Assembly: GCA_024734555.1 (NCBI GenBank)
Contig: JANPWX010000008.1
Location: forward strand, 7,369,933 to 7,433,932
Direction: 5' to 3'
DNA length: 64,000 nucleotides
Source: Trochalopteron elliotii
Taxonomy: Eukaryota > Chordata > Aves > Passeriformes > Leiothrichidae
In this document: positions 1 through 13,353 of the stretch, in pieces
Layout: every line of letters begins with the position of its first letter
Numbering within the stretch: position 1 is the stretch's first letter
The notes under the pieces: model-generated
The model's database searches: none
Told to the model about the DNA's origin: nothing
What the model saw: only the letters and a program-made list of their open reading frames with translations
Translations under genes and position numbers: made by a program

Positions 1-2360
1 GTTGGCAAAGGAAGTCTGAAGTCCCAATGATTTGTAGTTTGATCTCTACTAATATTTGCAAAGGCAAGGAATCCCTTTAGAAATAGTTCAAGGAGGAAAT
101 GGGAATAGGTGATTTAGAAGCTGGTTTGGTTTACATAGAGATTCATACATAGAAAGATTCATTTGAGGGAGTGGAGAGGCTTGGTAGGTATTCTTTTGGA
201 ATTACCGGTATTTTCCTCATTTGCTGCCTACTGGGAACACTACAGGGAAGGGGCTTTTCTTCCACAGGGAAGCTCTTCCATGCCCACCAGACTCTGATCA
301 AATATCATCTCTGTAACCTCTGTTTTCCTCTTGCACTGAGCAAGGATTGCAGGGTTTCATATACCAGCACCATGCCCAGCACTACCCTGCACAGGAGATG
401 AAAATGTAGGTGTCTGTGCAGTAGTTCTCAGCAAAGGATCCCCGACAGCTAAAAAGTATTTGAACTGACACTGTTAAAAAAAGTAAGCCTATCACTGTGT
501 TTTGTCAGTTCTTGACCTAGTTTCAAGTCCAAAACAAGTGCTGGTTTTAGGCTGGTGGACAGAAGGAGGAAGTTATTCAAGTGTTTTAAAATCTAAAAGA
601 AGAACAAATCAAGTTCAATTAAAAAGAATTATCTGGGATGTGAAGAAAAAAGGCTTCAACTTAATTTAAACTTTATTTGCCTTAGAAGAGATGAAAATCC
701 CTGTTCCACTGCTGACAAGTGGGATGTTCTTCTCCATTCTCATTTATCTCAAGTGCCAGAAAGAGTAGGATTATTGAGAGGTAAATAGGTCTATTGGAAG
801 AAAAAGAGTATAAATGCTGAAAAATTACATAAAGAAACAGACAATTTAGTCAAAAAGTAATATGCAAGTGCTGCTTCTGTACAGTTCCATTATTAAAAAA
901 TTTCATCATTTATTTGCGAAGTACCACAAATTCTTCAGTCCTCATTTGGAATTTACAAACTACCCTGATTTCCTCATTTATTTATTTATTATAATACAGG
1001 GTTCTTCAAAACTTTTACAGTTCATTTCTAACTTGATCTGTTTGGAATGCTACAAAGTTTAGTCTTAATTATTAATTTGTGGGGTAGTAATGCATTTTTA
1101 AGAACACTTGCAACACGCCTTTAGTGTATTTTACTCCATATCATAGACATGTACATTTGTCCCACCTTTTACTTTGGCAGGGTTTTAACTCCTTTTAACT
1201 GGATCAAGTGAGTTTGTATTTTGCCTGGCTAGATTTTCTCCTCCTCCTGTATTGTATTGTATTGCACCTATAGGCAAGTGCAATTACCAAGTGGGGGTAA
1301 CTAGGGTATACATGATCTATGCCTGGTAAGTCTTTTATTTCTGTGCAGTGCTGGGTTTTAACTTCAGTGGGATGCTGAGCTGCAATCACAGTGGGAATTC
1401 AGTCCTAGCTGAGACAGACATGGGGAGCACAGTGGTGTCCTGATCTGTGAGGGTGTGGAGGCTGCCACTAGTCTGTCAGAAGTGGAGCTTAACTTTGGTT
1501 TCAGTCCCACTGGGAAAAATAAGAGATGATAATTGCTTTAGAAGAGAGACTGTTCTACACAGTATGATTTGGAGCCAAATATTGATCATTTAGAATGTAC
1601 TGAATAAATAGCTTTTTGTTACAATGAATAAAATGAATGGAAGGAAAAATTAGCTTAACTGGAAAATTGTAATGCAGCATATCTGCAACATTTCTCTCTT
1701 TCTATTTTATCAGAGGCCTGAAGCTTCAATGTTACTAAGATTAGTCTGGAATTGAGTGTTAAGTATCTTCAATTAGAAAATTTTAATTAATTGTAATTCC
1801 TAAAAGAATTAAGAGATTTTGGATTCCTTTTGTATAAATTCATTTCCTAATGAGTCGGTGTGGCAATTTTGGGAAGGATGCATTGTAATTTTCATGTATA
1901 TCAAAATATAGAGACACTTTTAACTGCAATTCTGAAACAAGTTTGTTATAGAGCTATCCACAACCTTCCTGTGCTCCGTTTAAAGAGAAGGAAATCATAA
2001 ATTCATGAATCTATGCTTAATGTTATTTTTTACTGGAAGTTCTTTGAAGATAACTTTCTAATATACTTGGTAAACAAGTAAGAATTTTCATATTTTCTGG
2101 GATTGCCAGATGCTTGCCCCTAACTTCCAAAGACACATATATCCCTTCTATTCCCCTGTAAATTTATGTGTATCTGGATAAAAACTGTTTTCTAGCTGTA
2201 TATGCATTGTCCATATGGCTAAAAAGCTGTTAAATGTCTGGAAGATTATCCAGAGCAGCAGCGCGGTTAAGCTTTATGTTCAATGAAGTGTCATTATTTT
2301 TTCAGGATAGTAAAAATCAAGGAATATTAAATGGAAACAGATAAAAAGGTGTTATTACAA

Positions 2361-2414
2361 CAGCCCCTTAATTAGCCAATTTGATTTCCCTTTTGATCTT
2401 TTCAATTAGCCAAT
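2361..2414. promoter_or_regulatory. Paired AATTAGCCAAT motifs, candidate noncoding element
   Basis: The 11-mer AATTAGCCAAT occurs at 2370-2380 and again at 2404-2414 in the same orientation. Each copy joins a homeodomain-type core (AATTA) to a CCAAT-like box. Two TTTTGAT/TTTGATT-type words lie between them. A paired arrangement like this is seen in many vertebrate conserved noncoding elements, but conservation cannot be judged from one sequence. Regulatory function is inference. Confidence 0.25.
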
Positions 2415-5004
2415 AAACTGTCTTTTAAGCTATGTTATTGGGCAAGTACATCATGGAAAATCAGTTATATGAAAGGATTTTAACAAACTCTCATCCATTT
2501 TTACAAATGTAAATTTGCTGTAACCCTAAGCCAACTGACTAAGTAGCCATCTGCTGTATAGATGATCACTCTGATTATGTGCAAAGACAGCAGGTCTCTA
2601 CTGTAGGCTTTATTTTATTTATAAGGCTATATACACTGGCTTACATTCTAATTAGATTTTGCACAGCTATAGTAATGTAGGAGGTAGTTTAATAAATGCT
2701 CCACTGTATCTATGACTCTGCCAACTTGGCTTAATATAATGAAATGTCCTTTACAGAAGTATTCCAGAAGGGATTGTAAAGGGATTGTTTGTCACTTGGT
2801 CTTACAAAGAGTTAACCAGGATTCTGTAACAACAGAGGTTTGTGGACGAAAATCACAGGCTGAATTTCAACTTACATTGCACTATAAAAGTCACATAAAA
2901 CAAACCTGTGCTGATACATGGCTTTACATATTAATCATCCTTGCACAGAACTTCTTTTCTCAGATAACACCATCTCAGATTAATTGCAATAGGACTCTAA
3001 AAAAATACTTTTGAATGTGCAACTAAGTCAGGACTGTTTCAACGCTTTTGTTGCTCTGGAGGTATGTGATTCAAGTCTTCAGAAGTCACTACTGCAAGAC
3101 ATAGTTGCAGGGAGAGCAGTTTTGATGAATATGCACTGAAATTGTAATGATTGTTCTGTGTCAAAGCCAATAAGCTTAGACTTCTTGTTTCTGTTTAGCT
3201 GGCTTTCATGCTAGAAATTCTGGTTCCTAATGAGAACAATCCGTCCATTAACTGGAGTAATTATATAGTTTTGAGACCCTCTATCAAAGAGATTAGTTGC
3301 TAAAGATACACTATCAAGAGGCTGAGGACCTGCTTGCCAGTTTCATTAGAAGGAAAAATTTCCAGAATGTTGTTATTCCACTGCAAGCCATGCTTATAAT
3401 TTTTGTTAAATGTCATTGAAAATTTCCGTGAGGGCAACGTTGTGCTTCTGAGTGGGAAGAAGAAAATGCAGTTACACATAAAAATGGGTAACTGATCTGA
3501 CCGAGTGAAATGTCCAAAAGAAAATGTGTGTTGCAGTTATTAGCTTTTAGTGTCCTATTTGTTTTATTAAGTAAAGATGAAATTTGCTAGTGTGATGAAG
3601 AAAAGAAGCGCCATGTCCACAATAAGATTTTCTTGAGTGAATACTTCATAATAACTCACCACAAAGATATTATTGACAATAATAAACCCCATTCCTATAA
3701 TTAAATGTGTTATTTTCCCTTTAATTACAGGGGGAAAAAAAGGTCAAAGGAAAATATGTGCAAGCCTAGCAATAAGAGGTAGATAGTAAACCATAGTAAA
3801 CAATTAAATCTGTAGTCTGAATAATAGTAGTCAAGTTGAACATGTCTAGGTATTAGGTAATAGCTTTAATTTGCATTAAAGTAGGTTTAAAATTGCATTA
3901 CAGAACTACTACATGGATAATGTCATGTAGATTGTCAAACAGGGAATAAAAAGGTTTAGGACGTTTACAACTTATTTATAGCTAGCTAAATGGCAGCATC
4001 TTTAGCATGCCAAGAGGGAAGCAACACCACACACATGTGATACAGTATGATAGAGTGTAATCATTGCTGAGACAAAATGTAAGCCTCTTAAAGTAAAAAA
4101 TACCTGATTAGTTTAGCACGGCTGCCAAAAATAAAGACAGTGTAGGCTGCTGGGTATTCTGGATGTGCAAGCAATGAAAAAAGAAATGGAAAAAAAATGG
4201 CTTAACTGTTCAAACTGATGCCAGATTATTAAATCTTTTTTTAAAAAAATTATATTGATTCAAATATTTTTCCCTTCACTTTTCATTATCTTGCCTTTCA
4301 AAACTATAATTTTGTGATAATCTTCCCAATCAAATTACTTCTTTGTGTAATTATGCCTTTCCCACTGTCAGAGCTTGACAGCCTCTCTCTAGAGTGATGC
4401 ATTGTGTTGGAGCTACATGAAGAGGGAGAGCCTGCTGAACTCTTCCACGTGGTGACAGGTCTGGTGCAGCACAGTGGCAGCGTGTAGGGTGCAGCCCATG
4501 GCCTCAGAATCTCACAACCTGCTCAAAGGCAATGCCTTCATTTTACTGCTCTATTAGTTTAATAGGCAGGTTGAGGTTGGGGAAGGAATGAGCTGGGGAA
4601 GTAAGAGCAGTCCTTTATGCTCAAACAGCTTTCCAGGAGAGAAGTATTTCCCTAGGGATGTTTTTCTTTACATTCTTTAGTTTAATTGTTTCTATAAGAC
4701 ACTAACAGACAGTTTCTACTTACAGAGAACATCTCTGCCTTCTCTTGCTTTTTCCCCCCTACATCTGTGTCCTCACTTTCTAACTCAGATACTTCTTCAG
4801 CTACAAATGCTACCATTCATTGCAATGAGGCAATTGAAAGTAAAATCTGATATTTAACTGCTTTCTGGGAATAGGCAGAAAATTAATAGGGTGAGTGAGT
4901 ATATTTCAAAGAACAAAAGAGGGAAATAGCATTTTTCAAATCCCAGAAGCTGAGTGCGATTGCTTATATTATTTCAGCTGAATGGGGGTGGGATGGCGGG
5001 TGGT

Positions 5005-5024
5005 CTGTGTGTGTTTGTGTGTGT
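5005..5024 (+). repeat. Short (TG)n microsatellite
   Basis: This is an interrupted TG dinucleotide tract of about 20 bases, with one TT interruption. It is an ordinary simple repeat. Confidence 0.8.
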
Positions 5025-8000
5025 AATTGCATCAGTGCTATTAAGTGCTTATGATTCATTTTTTCTGTTTACTGATGTGTCTCTAAACCTAGCATAATTA
5101 ACTCCACCTCCGACACGAAACTCAAAAACTCAGAAAGACAGACTCAAACATGGGCAGCATGTTCTCATCTTTCAGAGACAGGAAATATTATAATAGACAG
5201 ATTTCATCTGTGAATCATTAAGGTGGCAAAATCAGAGATTTTGTGTGACCATTAGAAAACCCTGTGTGTATTCCATAAGCAGCAAGAACCATTGTGCTGC
5301 AGGCCTGTTTTCTAGAAGTCCTCAGAACAGAATTTTATTTGCAGCTGGTGGGAGTTGCAAGCATTTATACCTTCTCAAAATTGGCCCTGGGGTTGTATTG
5401 TTGGGAAGTAACAGGAAAACTGAGGTAAAATAAAGTCCTCATATAACAGAAACACAGTTTTTTGGGTTTTTTTCTCACAACAGAATGTATTAATAATTTC
5501 TGCAGAACCTTGTTATTATCGATGGACATCTAACACATGAATCAAACATTCAAACTAGTGTGTTCAGTTACTTTACAAAAACTGTTCGCAATAGCTGTCT
5601 TTACAGTGAAGTTACCAATGCACATATAGAGAGTTGGCTGAAAACCACTGAAGGATTTGGCACTTGATTATCAAACTAGCCTTTGCAAATGACAGCCTGA
5701 GACATGAAGGACAGCCTTAAGAGGCTCTGAGGAATGAAAATAAAATTCCCCACTGAAATTATTTAATGAATTGCTGAAATGATGCAAATTCTAAAGGATT
5801 GGAAAGCTATGGACTCTCTGCAATTAAATACTTTCAGTGAGAACCCCAGTGAATTTTTCTTGCTCTTTTAAGACATTTTATGCTAGATTTTTGCCCAAAG
5901 TCAATTGGTTTTTATTAAGAACTGGTGAAGATTCATGGGGCTACAACATTAGTACAATATAGAGTCAAAATATTTTTATATACTGGAAATTACATTAGAA
6001 ACAACTGCTGTAAGCTTGAAGTTTTAAAACACTATTCTTACTGATTCTTTTCCCCTAGTATAGAAGATGTTGCAAGTGTCAGGTAGTGAGTGGATACATC
6101 TGAGCAGACCTTAGAATTTCAACTGTAAAACATGTTTGAGTTTTAAAACCACACTGGATGAGTACATGAAGGGGCACTCAATCTTCTAACTGGACTGAGA
6201 TGGGCAAGAATGTATAAACTGGTTGGGATTTTCTGTCTTGATGTTCTTTAATTTCTCTGCTTGTCTTCTCTTTTAAAGAGAAAAAGAAAGAATAGAATGG
6301 GACAGGAATATCACAGGACAATTTTTAATCAAATTGAGATTACCAATGTATAGCAATGTCCAAAGCAAGGAAATAGCCCTCTATTCTTTCTAGTGAGTTC
6401 AAACCCATTTTGGACATTGCTGATTATTTCTCTTGTTTTATGACATATGTGTTGCTCAATTTTGATGTTTTGTGTAGCAGAAAATACCTTACATTGTGTA
6501 AAAATAAATATAAATTAAAACGCAACCCAACAGTTTCCTCTTTTTAACTTGTGTGTCAGTAATTGATCAGGTAAGTCTGTGGGCAGATTTTTGTCTTACG
6601 ACAAACTTTAATTCACTTAGAATCTAAACATTGTTTATGAGGCTTCTTAGCCAGCAAAAAATTCTCTTCTTCTGAAGTGAATGTGCTGTCCTCAATGTAC
6701 ATGTAGTCCTTGGCAAGCATCCTGGATAGATTCTGGAAAAATGTGATTGCACTTCACAAAGTCAAACATGCATAAAAAGGGTATTAATAACTACACATTT
6801 GGGAACGTTCTGAAAAATATATTGGTTTAAGCGTATTCTCAATTCTGAGATAATGTTAAAAACATAATTTTGAACCCATTCATGGATTATATAAAGAAGA
6901 AAACTATACCATGATAATAGAAAACGTGATACTTCTCAGCTGCTGGCTTTTATGAGTCACTACTGAGAAAACAGATAATGATCTCTACCTCCAAGGTGCA
7001 GAGATTTGTCCACAAGAAAGGGAATGCATTTACATATTTATCTGTAAAACAGAAAAATAGCAGTGTCCAACCACACAGTGATCTGTGTGCTTAAATGAAA
7101 GATTTGCACATTTAAATAACAAGAATTTTTACTTTTGCTTCCTTATATCAGTTTGACAATAAGTATATCTGAACTGTAACATTTCAGTTATAATGATGAC
7201 ACCTCATGGTTTCCTTACTTTCACCTAGAATGTCATTCAACAAAAGACTTGATAGGTCATTCTCACAGCCATGCAGAACAGAGTTGTTTATTCAGTAATT
7301 CATACTTATACCGATTAAATAAAATGATTGTGAAAAAGTTGTCACAAAAACAATCAGTGATTGAGTCTCTCAGCTCTGCATTTTCTCTTTAGTTTCATGT
7401 CCTTTTTTTCTTGTTACAAATCATTTTGCTGGCCAAACACACAGCTTAGTAATGGAATGGAAGCCTCCCTTTCTGTGAAGATAGATCAGTCAAAGGGAAA
7501 CTAAAATTTGAAGAAATGGTGGGCTTGACCCTCACCTTGGTCTCATGTAGCTCATTAACATAGAGTTTCATTTAGCGGCATCAATAATCTTTCTACTGTC
7601 CTTCCAGTGTTGAGGGAATTAAGTTCCCAAATCAGCAATTTCTTTTGAACAGCATTACCAAGCTTTTCTCATCTATGTAACATTTTATATAGTCTCTTTA
7701 GGATCATCTGTTAACGGAAAGTGGCTGGCACAGTGATACATCAGAAGTAACAAGACTAATAGCTATTACTTCACATCTTTTTCTTTAAAGCACTTTTGCA
7801 TTTTGGCACAGCAGTCAGGTGATTTTCAAGTGAAGATGTGATGGATTGGTGGAAGTTCTACCTGATGTAGTATCTATAATCTACATTTTTCTCTATAAAC
7901 ATAAATTAATATAAAAAAGCTGTATCTTTTCATTTTCCCTTTCAAGTAAGTATTTCATTTTGGATAATGTAGAGTCCTGCACTACCACTGTTACATAAAT

Positions 8001-8838
8001 AAAGGATAAGTCACAAGTACTAAGCTTCAATTATTTAAGCTTTTGTAAAACCCTTACCAAAGTATTTCCAAATGACTCATATTGTATGAAATTGTCTCAG
8101 TAGTTGCTCATCTGTTACTGATAGGAGAGGCACAAAATAAATCACAGCAATATGATTTGGGAAAAATTTTCTAATGCATCTAAATGGTAGAAGATCTAAT
8201 TTTGGGGGCTTGGAGCTATGCAGCTTTGCAGTCAGACGTTGACTAGAATGTAAATGCAGATTCCAGTAAGATTTAGAACTTTATCTTCTTACAAGCATTT
8301 GAAAGTTCTGTGATCCTTTCTCTGCAATTTTTACACATCTAAATATTTTCATAAGTCTTGGACTGTAGAAGTCAAAGTGTAAAGAAACTTAAAGACACGC
8401 AGTATTGAAGAGTATAGAGTTTGATCCAAGTGGAATTGAGGGACCAAGACTTATGATTAAAATATTTCAGATATCTAAAACCCCAAAAATATTAGGACCA
8501 GGATTTCCCTAAGTTCCTAATGTTCCAAATGCACAGATGATCTCAATCTCAATGAGCAGTTAACATCTTATCTTTTTCTTAAGCAGTCTTATTTCTTTAT
8601 CTGCATGATATCAAGGAAAGTAAATCATAAATCCATTCATTCCCTTGGGTTTTATTTCAGGCTGCATTTCCTCCGGTTGTTTACAGTCTCCTTTCATAGT
8701 AAAGCTATCACGGATCCTGATTGCAAGAGTATGTTTTGTTTGTTTATAAGCTTTCAAAAGCTGCTCATCGTTATTTTTCTCATCTCATTTTGGCATTAAT
8801 GAGTGCTGCTTTAATACACTTTGAAAAGGGAGTAGAAA

Positions 8839-8965
8839 AATATTCTCCTAGTTCTGAAGATGAAATGAGGTACTAAGAGGTGGAAGGATTTGTTCTAGTC
8901 ACACAGCCAGGCATCACATCAACAGATTATGAGCCAGATGTTCCCATGGCCTTCACCAATGCAAT
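8839..8965 (-). repeat. Ancient MIR/L2-like remnant, piece A
   Basis: The + strand reads like the reverse complement of the MIR/L2 family core. A diverged 'gatgaggaaactgaggc'-type block lies around 8858-8882. It is followed by a near-exact 'gtcacacagccagg' word at 8898-8911 and then by a 'gagccagatgttcccatgg' stretch that parallels the usual 'gagccgggattcgaaccc' region. MIR-type SINEs and L2 LINEs are known as very old, low-copy remnants in bird genomes. The match is recalled from family consensus, not computed, and edges are approximate. Confidence 0.5.
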
Positions 8966-8984
8966 ACCTGAGCACCTGACCACC

Positions 8985-9225
8985 TTCAGTGCACTTGCCC
9001 TTCAAAATAGCCCCATGAGGTGAGGAATTACTACAATACTCACTGTAAAAATGAAGAATTGAATTACAGAAAATTAAGGGTGCAGTACTAAAGGTACTTA
9101 CATGTTTATTGTCTTGAAATTTTCCAAGAGCGATATAGGAAGGAAATAACTGGAGCAGGGAATTAAACCTGTCTCCTGAGCCTTGAGCTAAAGCTGAAAT
9201 TGCTAAACAACCTTTCTCTTTCTCC
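8985..9225 (-). repeat. Ancient MIR/L2-like remnant, piece B
   Basis: This second copy in the same orientation lies just after piece A. The 'atagccccatgaggtgaggaat' region near 9007-9029 parallels the family's 'aaccctatgaggtaggtact'. It is followed by a diverged 'ctgtaaaaatgaagaattgaattacag' region in place of 'ttttacagatgaggaaactgaggc'. Near 9155-9180, 'gcagggaattaaacctgtctcctgagcc' parallels 'gccgggattcgaacccaggtct'. Together these span most of a MIR element. Piece A may be a separate insertion or a duplicated fragment. Confidence 0.5.
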
Positions 9226-12200
9226 CTGGAAAACTCCTGCTACTCCATCTCACACAATCTGGGTCATATACCAGCTAAGCTTGTTTCTTTTCTCTCCTGG
9301 CATGCTGCTCAGATACGTGTGCACAAACTGTTAGCTAAGGAAACTGATTTATTGGGATCATCTGCAAAGGTTAATTCTCAGATAGGGAATGCCATTAGCA
9401 GGTTGGCCATTGACTGTCTAGATGGTCATGGGGATTTCTATAACAGACATTTTGTGACACCTTCTTCACCTGTGTCAGCTGAGACTCCCTGAAATGGTGG
9501 CCCATGAATTATTGTAATTCAGCTAACCATGGTCAACATGGCCGCTCTGTGGCCTATTGGCTACCTCAAGCCATGTACAAAACTTACCTTTTGGAAACAT
9601 ATTATGTTGTGAATATATAACAAGCATCTACAAAACTGCATCTGAGCATGACATAGAACTGCAAATAGAGTTCTCCATCAAGGAGTTTTTGTCAGTCAGT
9701 TGATGCTGATGTCTGTGTGAGGCCAGGACAGCCAAGCTGGTGTCCTTTTTCTATTCATAACAAATCTTACCTAGGTAGAAATAGGCTGGGGAGTAAACGT
9801 TACTGCCCTGCCAAGGAGAATGTCTGTTTGTATGTGCGTGTGGGTACAGCTCTTACACCCACCTGCATATTTATTAAAACTAAGTTAGAGCACTTAAATC
9901 CACTGTGCACCAGCATATGTATTTTTACATTTTTTATGCTTTAAAAATGTCCACATTCATATCCCTGGTTTTGCAGGGCTTCCTGTCAGCTGCTCAGAGG
10001 GTCCTTTCTGGAAAGCACTATCTCTGCAGAGCCCAGGTTTTCAGTGGTGCCCCTGAGAGCAGCAGCACCTGTTCTTTTGGCAAAAGGGATATAGGGAGAG
10101 AATGAGCAGAAAGAAAAGCATTGTTTTCTACTTACTTTCCCCTCATGTTATTGTTTCCAGATGAGTCAAATAAGCAGAAAAGATTCTTGAATGAGTGACT
10201 TGTATGTACTTTTGCATATGTCTTAATGTATATTGCTGGGGAGAGGAATCTAGTTTTGTGCCAGGGTTTTACGACACAATCTTTTGTTATTCTTGTTTTT
10301 CTGTTCAGCACATTTTATTAGGGAAAAAAAAAGTGCTGAACTGAGCTCGCAACTCATAAGACCTCAGAAATTGCTCTGTTTTCCTGAACCAGAAACCGAG
10401 TAAGAACTTCAGAACTGGGCCTAATGGTTCTGTAATTACAATGTCATATTATCACTATGTTCTTCAAAATGTCAACATGAGGAGAAAAAAGGCTATAGGC
10501 TATTATTTTCTCATTATTGTGGTGTTCCTTTGAATACTGTAAAAAACATCAAACACATATTTAGAAACAAAGGCAGACTGAGTAAATGAGATCATGCTGA
10601 GGCCTTTGTTGCTCTGGCTGGATTGTTTTTGATGTCTGAACTAGCTCAGTAACTGGCTTTATCTTTATCTGGGACCACAATGCAGCCTGCAGCATCAACA
10701 CACCCGGCCAGACAGCCAATAACTGTGGCTGAGGTTCTGACCTTTTCAGATTTCCTCACAACTAATAAGTAGCTAAGTGAGAACCCCTTTTTGTCTTTTT
10801 CTCTCTGGAAGACACTTTTCATACAAAGCAAAACACTAGAAGTGTTATGTTTATGCAAAATTCAACTGCAGTTCCATTTGCATTTTCTTCTTCAGAAACT
10901 GCATTATGAAGAGCACCTGTGTGTGTGAAGAAGCACTTCTTGTTCAGCTGCTTTTCCCAAACCTCAGGCATGTTTGCCTCACTGCTCTGTGTTACAGATT
11001 GGCCTTTGCACACAAAATGCAAAGGTTTACAAAAGCACTTTAGTAAATTTTTACTGTTCTTTTTTAGTATAGAGCATAGGTGTCCAGTAGTATCTGAATT
11101 GAATCACAAGGACTAATATATAGTACTTTCAAAGCCAACTGATGTGCAAACTGGTTAACCCATTTCCTCTGGTTGCTGCACTCCTGGTGAATAGCTGTCA
11201 CTTATTTACTATGGCTTTCAAGGGTATCATCTGTCAGCAATTTGGTCTCTCTGATGGCTTTTAGGTTGAAGAACATCTGTCTTTGATTCATTAGGATCAC
11301 ACTTTGAGCCCTGCATCCTTTAACATTTGTAAATCCATTCCCGGTGATATTAGGCCTCCAGGGTTCTTGCTTTGCTAACTGATAAGGTCCACTTTAGAGT
11401 CTTGTAAAGTATGGGTATAGACAAAATAGTCTGGCCAGAGCTAAAAATATTCACTGGATGTCATATGATGCTGTGAGTGCTGTAGGCCTAGAGATAACAA
11501 AAATAAAACCTGGTATGCTTGACTTCAACATGAGAACTGAGAAAATGCATTCAAAACCTTAAAGAAACAAGACTTGTCCAACTGCATAAGGAAACTCTTC
11601 TCACATGTTTAATTCTCTCATAACAACTTGCAAGTTTACAATGATTTTATGTTCAAAACTGCTTAGCAAATGCTTTATTTAGAATCTAAAATGTCATAAC
11701 TAAAATACAAGTATTCTTTCCCAACATTATTAACAATAATCCCTCTGGAAGATGTATTGTATTCCAGTGACTGCAGCTGGACCTGCATGTGAGAATGATG
11801 CATAAGTAATAAGTAATAAGTAATAAGCTTTGAAGCTTTTTATATTCTGTGACTGTTTATGACATAGGTGAGATTTCTTAGGCCTTTTTTTTAATTGGAT
11901 CAAAAACTTCACTGAATAAAGCAAGAAACTGAAACACATAAAGAAATTTTCTTCCAGCACAATGTATTTTTAAATACTTCCAGATTTTTTGTAAATGCTT
12001 GTATTTTCCAAATTTAAAATTATTGTAATTTATTTTCAAGAATTATTCCTTGGCAATAGAATTTTTTTTCTCTGCTTTTGTTGCTTGCTGATGAGTGTAG
12101 ATGTGCACAGGTCCTGGATATGTCCAAACATTGTTGTTCAATATGGAGAAACTTTACCTTGAATAAAGCTGAGTTACTTCTGTTGAAGACTTGAGTGTTT

Positions 12201-13208
12201 GAGGAGAAGGAGAAATAGTGGAAGATGTTTTGCATCTGGACTGGTGGTGTTGGATGTTTGCAGAGACTGGAATGTAGTGCAAGTGATTGGGACTTCACTT
12301 TGGAGTAGCAGTTAAGGTGCAAAGCTGAAAGAGTAACAAACTTGCCCTCTTTCTCTGCGTTTATCCTTTGCAGGTACTTCCTGTCTCTTGCTCCAAGGTT
12401 AATTTGCAGCAACTTCATCAAAATAAATATTGTTGAACTGAGGTCAGGAGTTCAGCATCCATTACTAATGCAGGAGCCCTACATCCTTCTTCGTTCATTT
12501 ACATCAGGAAGACCAATGCCAGTTTTCATCCAAAATTGCTTTTCTTCTTCCTAAAAATTATAATTAAGGGAAATAGAGAGGAAGGGGGAAGAAAAAGAGA
12601 GGGAAGGGCCTACTTCTGCCTTCTTTTTGACAAATATTATTCCTTCTGACAGTGTTTGACAGTGATTCAGAATTATAAATAAAACTTTCGCATAGATCAT
12701 GGGGGGGTTTTCCCTTTCTCTCTCACTTTCTTGAGAACTTATGTCCTAACTTGAGAACCAGCCATGGTTCTACAGGGTCATTCTAATACCCTTGGCCTCC
12801 TGTTGAACCTGTAGCTGGTTCCTCTGGGTGATGATAATGGAAATGGAAATTTAGAGGGGCAAGTATGGAACCTTTCCATTAAGTCTCAGAATAATTTTGC
12901 AGTTACTGTGCTATTCTTTTGTTCACTCTGGGGATATTTGCCTATATTTGAAGCTTAAGGTACAGGCTGAGTTTAAATCAAAATAGACTGTGTAGACTGT
13001 GCACCTTTACACAGGGTTCCTTTGTGCAAAGAGATATTTGATGAAAATGTTGTTTTCGCACATGTGCAGTGCAGGATGGTTTGCAGATGCACACAGAGTT
13101 TATGACAAATATCAGTGTCTCTTTGTATGAAATAAATATGGTTGCAAGTTCAGGAACATGTTTAGTAGAAGCAACTTGCCTATTCTTAACTTGTGGATTA
13201 AGAACAAT
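9226..13208. other. Noncoding stretch, no gene recognised
   Basis: The only open frames are short. The longest, 133 codons on the minus strand at 12020-12421, has no recognisable domain. A possible splice acceptor, with a pyrimidine-rich tract ending in TTTTGCAG, lies at about 9955-9977 and is followed by an open frame to 10104. There is no convincing donor or homology. An A/T heptamer tandem lies at 11802-11827. Confidence 0.65.
11802..11827. repeat. Short tandem repeat, 7-bp unit AAGTAAT
   Basis: Between three and four perfect head-to-tail copies of a heptamer (ATAAGTA/AAGTAAT depending on phase). This is a small microsatellite with no coding context. Confidence 0.85.
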
Positions 13209-13353
13209 GGAATGTTTAGCTCAGATGTTCAGAGCATGGTGCTAATAATGCCAGGCTTGTGAGTCTGATCTTTGTATGGGCCATTCACTTAAGAGCTGAA
13301 CTTGATTATCCTTGTGGGATCCTTCCAACTCAGAATATCCTGTGATTCTATTC
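13209..13353 (+). mobile_element. tRNA-Ile-derived SINE with CR1 3' tail (TguSINE1-type)
   Basis: The left part, about 13209-13283, follows a vertebrate tRNA-Ile(AAT) closely. The A-box TAGCTCAG is at 13217-13224. The anticodon arm reads GGTGCTAATAATGCC, with AAT in the loop. The B-box is decayed, and the acceptor-like end GGGCCA is at 13278-13283. The right part, about 13284-13353, is a typical avian CR1 LINE 3' end: gagctgaacttgat, then ccttccaactcagaat, then TGTGATTCT. A composite of this kind would have been mobilised by CR1 reverse transcriptase, which recognises that tail. Family knowledge places tRNA-Ile/CR1 SINEs in passerine birds. The decayed B-box and scattered substitutions show an old, inactive copy. 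It is not a functional tRNA gene, because the T-arm pairing is lost and a LINE tail follows directly. Confidence 0.88.

Larger units (their letters stand above)
1..8838. other. AT-rich noncoding stretch, no gene recognised
   Basis: No open frame here exceeds about 100 codons, and none of the translations has a recognisable domain or a consistent splice context. Visible small features are an ATTGT run near 1247-1265, a short TG dinucleotide tract at 5005-5024, and a T/G tract at 5455-5474. A pair of identical AATTAGCCAAT motifs lies at 2370-2380 and 2404-2414. The base composition and the scarcity of repeats fit bird intergenic or intronic DNA. I see no CpG island or promoter. Confidence 0.7.

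Noticed and set aside
12020..12421. 133-codon open frame on the minus strand
   Set aside because: No domain or splice context, and the composition is like the surrounding noncoding DNA.
13209..13283. Functional tRNA-Ile gene
   Set aside because: The B-box and T-arm are decayed and a CR1 tail follows directly, so it is a SINE and not a tRNA gene.
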